This document shows, piece by piece, positions 1 to 6,586 of a stretch of DNA of 10,473 nt. Below the pieces are notes generated by a model, which saw only the letters and a list, made by a program, of their open reading frames with translations, did no database searches and had not been told where the DNA came from. The stretch lies in contig JAVCCD010000142.1 in assembly GCA_030765665.1 (NCBI GenBank), positions 1 through 10,473 on the forward strand, read 5' to 3'. The position numbers and the translations under genes are program-made. The DNA is from Candidatus Tenebribacter mawsonii (GTDB lineage Bacteria; Cloacimonadota; Cloacimonadia; Cloacimonadales; TCS61). The stretch's first letter is position 1; every line of letters begins with the position of its first letter.

Positions 1-291
1 GAAAAGACCGAGAACAACTGCGATCCCAATAATTTAGCAACTGTATTCATTCTGGCTATAGCTACCAGTATTGATGCTTTAGCAGTTGGTCTTAGTTTTG
101 CTGTTTTAAATATACAAATCATTCAACCTGTTATTATTATTGGTGTAATCACATTTTTGCTTTCTTTACTGGGTGTATATCTAGGTGGAAAATTTGGATC
201 ATTATTTGAAAATAAAATCGAATTAATTGGGGGTATTGTTTTAATTGGAATAGGTTTTAAAATTCTAATTGAACATTTATTCTTTATGTAA
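1..291 (+). CDS. mntP: MntP-type manganese efflux pump, C-terminal half (5' end outside window)
   Basis: The reading frame is open from the first base to the TAA at 289-291, giving 96 residues with no start, so the gene begins upstream. After a short polar stretch (roughly residues 1-12, EKTENN...) come three hydrophobic segments (about 14-36, 39-60, 73-94). The first carries SIDALAVGLSF, the second copy of the acidic SxDA motif typical of the six-helix MntP/YebN family, whose members are about 190 residues long; about half is therefore visible. MntP exports Mn(II) across the inner membrane. Transcription runs toward a tRNA gene on the opposite strand only 8 bp away. Any manganese riboswitch or MntR site would lie upstream, outside the window. 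The family call rests on the SIDA motif plus the helix pattern. Confidence 0.85.
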   Translation, partial: EKTENNCDPNNLATVFILAIATSIDALAVGLSFAVLNIQIIQPVIIIGVITFLLSLLGVYLGGKFGSLFENKIELIGGIVLIGIGFKILIEHLFFM

Positions 292-299
292 ATTAAATT

Positions 300-386
300 T
301 GGTGCAGAAGGGGGGACTCGAACCCCCACAAGCTATTGCTCACTAGACCCTGAACCTAGCGCGTCTACCAATTCCGCCACTTCTGC
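300..386 (-). tRNA. tRNA-Leu, anticodon CAG, CCA end encoded
   Basis: Read on the minus strand, the acceptor stem GCAGAAG (380-386) pairs perfectly with CUUCUGC (304-310). The T arm has a five-pair GGGGG/CCCCC stem (311-315 and 323-327) around loop UUCGAGU. The anticodon loop is UUCAGGG on a five-pair stem, which places CAG at 350-352; it reads CUG. A long variable arm (about GAGC/GCUU) marks a class II tRNA and fits leucine. The discriminator base is A (303), and CCA is encoded at 300-302, giving 87 nt in total. Position 37 is G, so this tRNA is not an expected substrate of MiaA, encoded at the other end of the window, which acts on A37. I see no clear terminator after it. Confidence 0.97.
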
Positions 387-467
387 ATATGCAATTGAAG
401 AAAAAAATCATCGATTCAGAGTCAAGAAAAAAGAAAAATCGAACTAATCACAAATTTATTTCAATTT

Positions 468-490
468 CTTGGGGAGAACCAAGTGATTTT
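468..490 (+). terminator. Short hairpin followed by T run, possible terminator
   Basis: CTTGG (468-472) and CCAAG (479-483) can form a five-pair stem with loop GGAGAA. TGATTTTT follows on the plus strand. It would stop plus-strand transcripts from mntP after they cross the tRNA gene, and it sits just before a possible dnaX promoter. The stem is short, so the call is weak. Confidence 0.3.
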
Positions 491-493
491 TAA

Positions 494-522
494 TTGACAA
501 ATATCAGTTGTATTTGAAATTC
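494..522 (+). promoter_or_regulatory. Possible dnaX promoter (perfect -35, poor -10)
   Basis: TTGACA at 494-499 matches the sigma-70 -35 consensus exactly. The -10 candidates at 15-16 bp spacing, TGAAAT (515-520) and GAAATT (516-521), match TATAAT poorly. Position, 30-60 bp before dnaX and after a possible terminator, supports the call. A GAGGA ribosome-binding sequence follows at 545-549, four bases before the ATG. Confidence 0.3.
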
Positions 523-553
523 CAAAAAGTAAGAATTAGGAAATGAGGAATTA

Positions 554-2197
554 ATGGCATATTTGATATTAGCAAGAAAATACAGACCACAAACATTTGA
601 TGAAGTATATGCACAAGATCATATAACAATGATACTTAAGAACACAATTGAAATGGATAGAACAGCACAGGCGTATCTTTTTACAGGACCCAGAGGAGTT
701 GGGAAAACATCATTAGCAAGGATCTTTGCGAAAAGCCTGAATTGCCTTAATGATGGTCCAACTACAACTCCCTGTAATATTTGCCAGAATTGTACTGAGA
801 TAACACTGGGAAATTCTTCAGATGTAATAGAGATCGATGGTGCTTCCAATACAGGTGTAGAAGATATTCGAGATCTGCAGAAAGAGCTGATGTATGCTCC
901 TGCAAACTCTCGTAATAAAATATACATAATTGATGAAGTACACATGCTTTCTAAGAACGCTTTTAATGCACTTCTTAAAACCTTGGAAGAACCTCCGCAA
1001 AATGTTGTGTTCATATTCGCTACAACCGAACCGCACAAAGTAATTCCTACAATAATATCAAGATGTCAGAGATTTGACTTCAAAAGAATTCCAATTCCAG
1101 CAATTATAGACCGATTAAGTTCAATCTGTAAGATAGATGGAATCTCTATTGATCACGAAGCTTTGTTTGCAATTGGAAAGAAAGCTGATGGTAGTATGCG
1201 TGATGCACTTTCTTTAATGGATCAAGTTATGGCTTATGGTAAGGAATTTATCTCTCTTATTGATGTACTTTCAATTTTTGGAATTGTACATACCGACGTA
1301 TATCACAAGATTCTTGTATCTATTAGTGATAAGAATACATCTAATATTATAGAATTATTTCATGATATTTTAGAAAAAGGAAATGATATCCAGGAGTTCT
1401 TAAATGGGATGCTTGACTACATCCGAAATTTGCTTCTATTAAAACTTCAAATTGAAATTCCGACTATATCAGAAGCTAATAGAAAACAAATGACCGAAAT
1501 CTCTGATAAGTTTGAAGATAGTGATCTCTTGTACATTATGACAATTCTGATAAAAACAAAAATGGATATAAAAAACAGTAGCAATCCAATTTTGGTAACA
1601 GAGATGGCATTTATAAAAATATCGCGTTTATCCGAACTTCAGTCTCTTGATAAACTAATTGATTCAATTAATAAAGGTAAACCAGTTCAAAACAATACAA
1701 CAAGACCAAAACCTGTTCATGTTATGTCTCAGTTAAACAAAACAGAAGTTGTACAACAAAAACGTACTACGTCAATGCATGACAGAACCGAGGAAGTGAA
1801 AGCTGAAATACATAAAGAAGCTCAAGACGAAAAACCAAAGATTAAAGAATTAACTGTTGAGTTTGTTAAAGAGAGTTTTGATGACATTGCACAAGTGCTC
1901 TCAAAACAAAAACCTATAGTGTCTAATTACTTTGCTAAGTGTGAAATACGTAACCTATCTAATAATTTCCTTCATTTAGTATCATCTAACTCTTTGGCAT
2001 TTAATTTATTAAAGGATGAAAAAGAAGTAATATCTGATATATTTTCAAAACATTTTAATCTTAAAATAAAGGTCGATTTTACACTTGAAGAAGTGAAAGG
2101 TAAGAAAGTTATTACAAATCCAACTTTAGATGATATTAAAAGAGAATTACCTATTATCGCAAAATTTATCGAAGATACAGATTCAATTATTAATTAA
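554..2197 (+). CDS. dnaX: DNA polymerase III subunit tau/gamma (clamp-loader ATPase)
   Basis: This is the ATPase of the clamp loader, which puts the sliding clamp on DNA and links the loader to the replicative polymerase. The 547 residues begin with the family signature LARKYRPQTFDEV. Then come Walker A GPRGVGKT (45-52), four zinc-binding cysteines (C64, C74, C77, C80), Walker B IIDEVH (125-130), the SRC arginine-finger motif (169-171), and sensor-2 GSMRD (213-217). A collar domain spans about 243-365, followed by a polar, Lys/Glu/Gln-rich linker (about 374-430) and a C-terminal domain (about 433-547) resembling the polymerase-binding part of tau. E. coli tau has 643 residues; the difference lies after the ATPase domain. 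The ATG follows GAGGA at 545-549. The usual partners ybaB and recR do not follow. An A AAA AAC heptamer at 1570-1576 is discussed as a finding. Confidence 0.97.
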   Translation: MAYLILARKYRPQTFDEVYAQDHITMILKNTIEMDRTAQAYLFTGPRGVGKTSLARIFAKSLNCLNDGPTTTPCNICQNCTEITLGNSSDVIEIDGASNTGVEDIRDLQKELMYAPANSRNKIYIIDEVHMLSKNAFNALLKTLEEPPQNVVFIFATTEPHKVIPTIISRCQRFDFKRIPIPAIIDRLSSICKIDGISIDHEALFAIGKKADGSMRDALSLMDQVMAYGKEFISLIDVLSIFGIVHTDVYHKILVSISDKNTSNIIELFHDILEKGNDIQEFLNGMLDYIRNLLLLKLQIEIPTISEANRKQMTEISDKFEDSDLLYIMTILIKTKMDIKNSSNPILVTEMAFIKISRLSELQSLDKLIDSINKGKPVQNNTTRPKPVHVMSQLNKTEVVQQKRTTSMHDRTEEVKAEIHKEAQDEKPKIKELTVEFVKESFDDIAQVLSKQKPIVSNYFAKCEIRNLSNNFLHLVSSNSLAFNLLKDEKEVISDIFSKHFNLKIKVDFTLEEVKGKKVITNPTLDDIKRELPIIAKFIEDTDSIIN

Positions 2198-2818
2198 TTC
2201 TGATACTGTCATGAATTTATAACCTCTCTTAGGCAATTCATCAAGTAAAGCTTTTACTGCAATTATTGTAGCCTGACGGTTTATCTTATTGCCAACCCTA
2301 TCAATTCCAGAATCGTGTAATACTATTATAGAACCAGGTTTTATGCGTTTATAAATTCTTTTTAAAATCACTTTTGGATCGTTCAATTTATAATCTTTTG
2401 TCGGAACGTTCCACATAATCACTTTTTTATTTAAAGCAACCAAAACATGAGATGCAGCAAACAGTATTCTTCCAAAAGGTGGTCGGAACAAGATTTTACC
2501 TTTAACACCAAGTTCTCTTAATAACATATCGGTTTTTTCAATTTCTTCTTTTATCTTGTTCTTTTTTTTAAATATCAAATTTTTATGAGAATAGGAGTGA
2601 TTACCAAGTTCATGACCATCTTTTATCATACGGATAATAATATCTTTGTGCTTTTCAATATTTTTGCCAGTTACAAAAAAGGTTGCTCTAATGCCTTTCT
2701 TTTTAAACAGATCAAGCAGGTAAACTGTGAATTCAGGATGAGGTCCATCATCAAAAGTGAGTGCAACTAACTTCTCTTTAGTTATCACTTTGTAGATGAA
2801 CTTTGGAAACACTCTCAT
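2183..2818 (-). CDS. NodB-type polysaccharide deacetylase (carbohydrate esterase family 4)
   Basis: The family removes N- or O-acetyl groups from sugar polymers such as peptidoglycan, chitin oligomers or poly-GlcNAc, using a metal ion. The 211 residues are almost only the NodB domain: motif 1 TFDDGP (21-26; D23 candidate base, D24 metal ligand), motif 2 HSYSH (74-78; H74 and H78 metal ligands), motif 3 RPPFG (112-116), and motif 5 LHDS (167-170; H168). Motif 4 is altered: W136 is followed by a distant D142. There is no signal peptide or membrane segment, so the enzyme appears cytoplasmic, as rhizobial NodB does. GGGG lies eight bases before the ATG. The 3' end overlaps dnaX by 15 bp, and a glycosyltransferase gene diverges from its 5' side. 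The substrate cannot be read from the sequence. Confidence 0.9.
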   Translation of the reverse strand: MRVFPKFIYKVITKEKLVALTFDDGPHPEFTVYLLDLFKKKGIRATFFVTGKNIEKHKDIIIRMIKDGHELGNHSYSHKNLIFKKKNKIKEEIEKTDMLLRELGVKGKILFRPPFGRILFAASHVLVALNKKVIMWNVPTKDYKLNDPKVILKRIYKRIKPGSIIVLHDSGIDRVGNKINRQATIIAVKALLDELPKRGYKFMTVSELINN

Positions 2819-2836
2819 TATTTTTCCCCAATATTA

Positions 2837-2864
2837 TTGACTAAAATATTATTAATTCAATATT
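2837..2864 (+). promoter_or_regulatory. Possible promoter of the glycosyltransferase operon
   Basis: TTGACT (2837-2842, five of six matches to the -35 consensus) is followed after 16 bp by AATATT (2859-2864, four of six matches to the -10, keeping A2 and T6). Transcription from about 2870 would give a leader of about 65 nt holding the inverted repeat at 2890-2924. The surrounding AT-richness makes chance matches likely. Confidence 0.25.
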
Positions 2865-2889
2865 TGAAATAGAAATTAATTTAAAAGGG

Positions 2890-2924
2890 TTCATGGTCAA
2901 GGTTTTTGCGATACTAACCATGAA
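2890..2924. repeat. Inverted repeat in the divergent intergenic region
   Basis: TTCATGGT (2890-2897) and ACCATGAA (2917-2924) are perfect 8-bp inverted copies separated by 19 bp. The right arm ends 11 bases before the glycosyltransferase ATG and touches its ribosome-binding sequence (AAGGG, 2927-2931). It could be a regulator-binding site or an mRNA hairpin that affects translation. A competing GGTT/AACC pairing exists inside, so the RNA fold is uncertain. Confidence 0.5.
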
Positions 2925-2935
2925 TTAAGGGAATT

Positions 2936-4030
2936 ATGGAATTTGTTATTTACCTATTTGCGATCATCTATTTCACTATTATATTCTCTTTTTTCATCGG
3001 AATTGTTTTTTTGGAAAATAAGAAGAATACAAATATAAATAATATCTCAGTCATTATCGCAGCAAGAAACGAAGAGAAACATCTCCCCAACTTACTGAAT
3101 TCATTAATTTCACAGAATTACCCTAAAGAGAATTATGAAATAATTATTGTTGATGACAGATCAAAAGATAAGACAGCAGAAATAACATTGAAATTCCAAA
3201 GTGACAATTCAAATTTAAAGCTGTTAAAGATAGAGAATGAGTCAAAACACCTTTTAGGCAAGAAAGGAGCTATAGACGCAGGAATTAAGGACGCTAAGTA
3301 TGATATCTTAGCTTTCACGGATGCTGATTGTGTTCCAACTGACAATTGGCTTAAACAGATCAACGAGCATTTTACTGCTGAAACCGATGTTGTTGCAGGA
3401 TATTCTTATTTACATTACAAAAACCCTTTTTTTAAATTTTTAAAGAATTTAGAAAGATCATCAATATTTGCCGTTATTGCAGGTAGTTTTGGTTGGAACT
3501 GGGGTATCACCATTACCGCTGGGAATATGGCATATAGAAAGCAATTGTATGAAAAAGTTAATGGATTCTCGGGTATTGGTAAAATTAAATCGGGTGATGA
3601 TATATTAATGATTCAGAAAATGAGTAAATACATACGTAAAATGAAATTTATGTTTCATCGTGATTCGATTATTTATGCTAGCAGGATTGAATCAGCAGAT
3701 TCCCAAATTCAGCAAGAAACCCGCAGAGGATCAAAATGGAAGCATTACACCATGCCTGTAAAACTAATGACACTTTTCATTTTTATCTATTACATTATTT
3801 TTACTTGCAGCATTTTTGGATTTCTATTTGCTAAAATCCCATTAACACAATTCATGTTAGTTCTACTATTAAAAATTATTCCTGAATTTCTTCTGTTAAC
3901 AATATTTTTGGCAAAGATTAAAAAGCTAAAACTAATGCTGGTCTTTCCAATAGCTGAAATAATATATATCCCCTATTTTATATTGTTTGGACTAAAAGGT
4001 ACTTTTGGTAAATTTAAATGGAAAGAATAA
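2936..4030 (+). CDS. Membrane-bound family-2 glycosyltransferase
   Basis: This GT-A fold enzyme moves a sugar from a nucleotide-sugar donor to a lipid or polysaccharide at the cytoplasmic membrane. Of 364 residues, 3-25 form a transmembrane helix. The catalytic domain follows: SVIIAARNEE (38-47), VDDRS (72-76), the metal-binding DxD as TDADC (D129, D131), and GDD (220-222) where the catalytic base is expected. Three more hydrophobic segments lie at about 275-299, 303-326 and 333-353. The QxxRW motif of processive synthases appears as QETRR (260-264), with W replaced by R and GSKW following. The layout resembles NodC/PgaC-like or glycolipid-forming enzymes; donor and acceptor are unknown. It is first in a five-gene cluster, has AAGGG at 2927-2931, and diverges from the deacetylase. 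Confidence 0.87.
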   Translation: MEFVIYLFAIIYFTIIFSFFIGIVFLENKKNTNINNISVIIAARNEEKHLPNLLNSLISQNYPKENYEIIIVDDRSKDKTAEITLKFQSDNSNLKLLKIENESKHLLGKKGAIDAGIKDAKYDILAFTDADCVPTDNWLKQINEHFTAETDVVAGYSYLHYKNPFFKFLKNLERSSIFAVIAGSFGWNWGITITAGNMAYRKQLYEKVNGFSGIGKIKSGDDILMIQKMSKYIRKMKFMFHRDSIIYASRIESADSQIQQETRRGSKWKHYTMPVKLMTLFIFIYYIIFTCSIFGFLFAKIPLTQFMLVLLLKIIPEFLLLTIFLAKIKKLKLMLVFPIAEIIYIPYFILFGLKGTFGKFKWKE

Positions 4031-4578
4031 AACAAAAATATATACATGAATTAGCCAGATTTGAAGTTCAGAAAAATAATAATCGCCGTTTATGGAATAT
4101 TCCACAACAGACAGCGGAACTACTCTTTACACTGGTAAAAGTAAAATCACCAAGACATATTTTAGAGATCGGTACTTCAAATGGATTCTCAACCTTCTGG
4201 CTATCTCTTGCTGCTGAAACTTGTGGAGCATTTGTTGACACTATAGAGGTTGACGAAGATAGATTTAATTTAGCAAAGAAAAATCTCGAAAACAGAGACA
4301 ATGTAATTCAGCATTTTGGAAAAGCAGAACTAATAATTCCAGACTTGCAGAATAAATACGATTTTGTATTTATCGATGCAGGAAAAATTAACTATATTAA
4401 TTATATTAAACTATTAATTAACAAATTAAACAGCAATTCTTTGGTAGTTGCCGATAATGTTATTTCACATAAAGGTACTGTTAAGGAATATCTTGACTAC
4501 ATTGAAAGCAGCGAGCTTTTTGATAGCGTAACATTGAATATTGATTCTGGTCTTAATATAGCAACTTATATAAAATAA
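4018..4578 (+). CDS. COMT-like SAM-dependent O-methyltransferase (family 3)
   Basis: This is predicted to transfer a methyl group from S-adenosylmethionine to a hydroxyl. The 186 residues form one class I methyltransferase domain: motif I LEIGTSNGFST (49-59) binds SAM, E77 in TIEVDED (75-81) should contact the ribose, and DFVFIDAGK (115-123) follows. The divalent-metal ligands of catechol O-methyltransferase-like enzymes are all recognisable: D120, then D146 and N147 in ADNV (145-148). It is shorter than most family members (about 220), mainly at the N terminus, which carries the substrate lid. The ATG lies inside the end of the glycosyltransferase gene (13-bp overlap) without a clear ribosome-binding site, so translation is probably coupled. 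The acceptor is unknown; a sugar or lipid made with the neighbour is an inference from position. Confidence 0.87.
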   Translation: MERIKQKYIHELARFEVQKNNNRRLWNIPQQTAELLFTLVKVKSPRHILEIGTSNGFSTFWLSLAAETCGAFVDTIEVDEDRFNLAKKNLENRDNVIQHFGKAELIIPDLQNKYDFVFIDAGKINYINYIKLLINKLNSNSLVVADNVISHKGTVKEYLDYIESSELFDSVTLNIDSGLNIATYIK

Positions 4579-4602
4579 TTTTGTGTTAAGGAGAAATAAT
4601 TG

Positions 4603-5217
4603 ATGAGAACTCCCTTCGTAATTGGTATTTCCGGTGGAACAGGATCTGGTAAGAGCACTATAACAAACGCAATACGCAGCGAAGTTAAAGATAAGATAAC
4701 TACTATTCCACAAGATAGTTATTATAAAAACTTTGGACATCTTCCTCTTGAAGAAAGAGAAAAGATTAATTTTGATCACCCAAATACTTTAGATAATGAA
4801 CTCCTCATTGAACATATCCATAAACTAAAAGAAGGAAAACAAATTCAAATGCCGGTATATGATTTTAAAACACATACTCGCATTGAAGAGACAATAACTA
4901 AAAATCCAACTAAATTGATAATTATTGAAGGAATCCTTATCTTTGAGAATATAGAATTAAGAAATTTGATGGATATAAAAATATTTGTTGATACTAATGC
5001 AGATATTAGAATTTTAAGAAGAATCCAACGTGATATCAGTGAACGCGGTAGAGATTTCCAATCTGTTGTAGACCAATATTTATCTACTGTTAGGCCGATG
5101 CACATTGAATTTGTTGAACCAAGTAAAAAATATGCTCACGTAATTATTCCTGAGGGTGGGCAAAATAAAATAGGAATTGATATGATAGTTTCAAAAATCA
5201 AACATATCATAGATTAA
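4603..5217 (+). CDS. udk: Uridine kinase
   Basis: Phosphorylates uridine and cytidine to UMP and CMP in cytoplasmic pyrimidine salvage. The 204 residues (E. coli Udk has 213) show the P-loop GGTGSGKST (11-19), the PQDSYY segment (36-41) with the presumed catalytic D38, NFDHP (56-60), MPVYDF (83-88) in the nucleoside-binding region, EGIL (109-112), and the lid arginines in RRIQRD (139-144) and ERGRD (147-151). I chose the ATG at 4603 because it lies nine bases after AAGGAG (4588-4593). A TTG directly before it (4600) is in frame and would add one residue, but fits the spacing less well. It follows the methyltransferase by 24 bp and precedes the DUF4139 gene by 12 bp. It could link to the cluster through UDP-sugar supply, or may simply be carried along. 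Confidence 0.93.
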   Translation: MRTPFVIGISGGTGSGKSTITNAIRSEVKDKITTIPQDSYYKNFGHLPLEEREKINFDHPNTLDNELLIEHIHKLKEGKQIQMPVYDFKTHTRIEETITKNPTKLIIIEGILIFENIELRNLMDIKIFVDTNADIRILRRIQRDISERGRDFQSVVDQYLSTVRPMHIEFVEPSKKYAHVIIPEGGQNKIGIDMIVSKIKHIID

Positions 5218-5229
5218 ACGGAGGGAAAA

Positions 5230-6573
5230 ATGAAGTTAAGAATTATTATCGTACTTATGTTGCTGTTAACACTTCTTTCAGCAAAAGATCAGGTAACAAT
5301 CTACAATGAGAATTTTTCGTTAGTTCGTTCTTCAATAGAGCTCACATTAACAAAAGGTATCCAAAACTATTTTCTGGATGATATTCCTTCAACAATAGAA
5401 GCAAATTCGGTTATAATTAATCCACTCAAAAGCAAGATAGAGATATTTTCTCAAAATTATGAATATGATCTTGCTAATACATCTAAAATTTTAAATAAAT
5501 ATATTGGGAAGGATCTTGAGATAATCGCTGAAGAAGATGTGAAATTCATTGGCAAATTACAATTTAATGACTCCTCAACCATAGGAATAATTGAAAATAA
5601 TACAGATAAACTCATCCTAATCCAAAGAGATGAAATTACAAACATCAGCCTGGCTGAACTTCCTGAGAATTTCTTTCTAAAACCTACACTTAATTGGCGT
5701 TTGAATGCGCCTAAGGCTGGAAAATTCCCTATTGATTTTTCTTACATTTGCACTGGAATGAAGTGGGATGTTACCTATAATTCTGTTTGGAATGAAGCGC
5801 TTGGTAAGCTTGAGATAAATAGTTGGGTTACAATTGTTAATAAAACTGGGAAAGCTTTTAAAGATACAAAACTAAAACTAATAGCGGGTGAAGTAGCCAA
5901 AATACAAATGCATGTGCGCGGAGGAAGATCGAATGAAGTAATGTATTCTGTTGATGGTATGTCCGCCAAATCACCTGAATTTGTAGAAAAAGCGTTTCAT
6001 GATTTTCATATGTACACATTAAGTGAAAACGTTAACATCAATAATAATCAGACTAAACAGTTGCGTCTCTTCCCTACTAAAACAGTTAATGCTGAATCAA
6101 GATATGAATACAACACAGGTTCTACAGATGTTCAAAGCAAGATCAAGTTCATTAATAGCAAGAAAGAAGGATTGGGTATTCCTCTACCAAAAGGGGTTGT
6201 TAAAATATATAAAAAAGATACTAATGATAATGAATTAGAATTTATTGGAGAAGATGCACTTGATCATACTGCAAAAGATGAAGAAGTATTTATTTCTACT
6301 GGTAACGCTTTTGACCTTGTTGGTGAGACAATCACGGTTGATAGGTTAAAAATCTCCAAAAAAATAACTGAACGTAATATGAAGGTTATACTTAAGAATC
6401 GATCTGATAAAGCAAAAACTGTTACAGTTATTCATGGTTTATATGGTAATTGGTCAATTATGAAAAACAGTTTACCTTTTATTAAGAAGAATGCTTCAAA
6501 TATTGAATTTGAAAAAAAAGTGAAACCAAATGAAGTATTTGAACTAACCTGGACAGAGAGAATAGAATCCTAA
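5230..6573 (+). CDS. Secreted DUF4139-type protein of unknown function
   Basis: Residues 1-18 form a signal peptide (MKLR, then a hydrophobic run ending LLSAKD), so the 447-residue product is probably periplasmic or on the surface. There is no lipobox cysteine and no later membrane segment. The mature part starts with VTIYNENFSLVR (22-33), as many DUF4139/COG5316 proteins do. It also has the block GMKWDVTYN (176-184), LIAGEV (217-222), IPLPKGVVKIYK (317-328), and the late block GEDALDHTAKDEEV (340-353) with GNAFDLVGE (358-366). Predicted content is mainly beta strand. No catalytic motif is evident and the family has no established function known to me. A strong GGAGGG (5220-5225) precedes the ATG. 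The family call comes from remembered sequence blocks, not a search. Confidence 0.8.
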   Translation: MKLRIIIVLMLLLTLLSAKDQVTIYNENFSLVRSSIELTLTKGIQNYFLDDIPSTIEANSVIINPLKSKIEIFSQNYEYDLANTSKILNKYIGKDLEIIAEEDVKFIGKLQFNDSSTIGIIENNTDKLILIQRDEITNISLAELPENFFLKPTLNWRLNAPKAGKFPIDFSYICTGMKWDVTYNSVWNEALGKLEINSWVTIVNKTGKAFKDTKLKLIAGEVAKIQMHVRGGRSNEVMYSVDGMSAKSPEFVEKAFHDFHMYTLSENVNINNNQTKQLRLFPTKTVNAESRYEYNTGSTDVQSKIKFINSKKEGLGIPLPKGVVKIYKKDTNDNELEFIGEDALDHTAKDEEVFISTGNAFDLVGETITVDRLKISKKITERNMKVILKNRSDKAKTVTVIHGLYGNWSIMKNSLPFIKKNASNIEFEKKVKPNEVFELTWTERIES

Positions 6574-6576
6574 GAT

Positions 6577-6583
6577 AGGAGGT
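6577..6583 (+). promoter_or_regulatory. Consensus Shine-Dalgarno sequence of the GAF-GGDEF gene
   Basis: AGGAGGT ends three bases before the ATG at 6587. This near-perfect match to the 16S rRNA tail fixes the start of the next gene and shows that the organism uses Shine-Dalgarno initiation. Confidence 0.85.
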
Positions 6584-6586
6584 ACA

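Noticed and set aside
123..329. Minus-strand open frame across the mntP end and part of the tRNA
   Set aside because: It overlaps two certain genes, begins inside the tRNA-Leu, and shows no protein family features.
387..553. Riboswitch or small RNA between the tRNA and dnaX
   Set aside because: Only a five-pair hairpin is visible; no known aptamer core is recognisable in this 167-bp AT-rich stretch.
619..1038. Open antisense frame of 139 codons inside dnaX
   Set aside because: It lies opposite the strongly conserved ATPase domain; its residues mirror that coding pattern, no ribosome-binding site is seen, and I recognise no family.
4600..4602. TTG as start codon of uridine kinase
   Set aside because: The following ATG at 4603 has the better distance (9 bases) to AAGGAG; the TTG would add just one residue.
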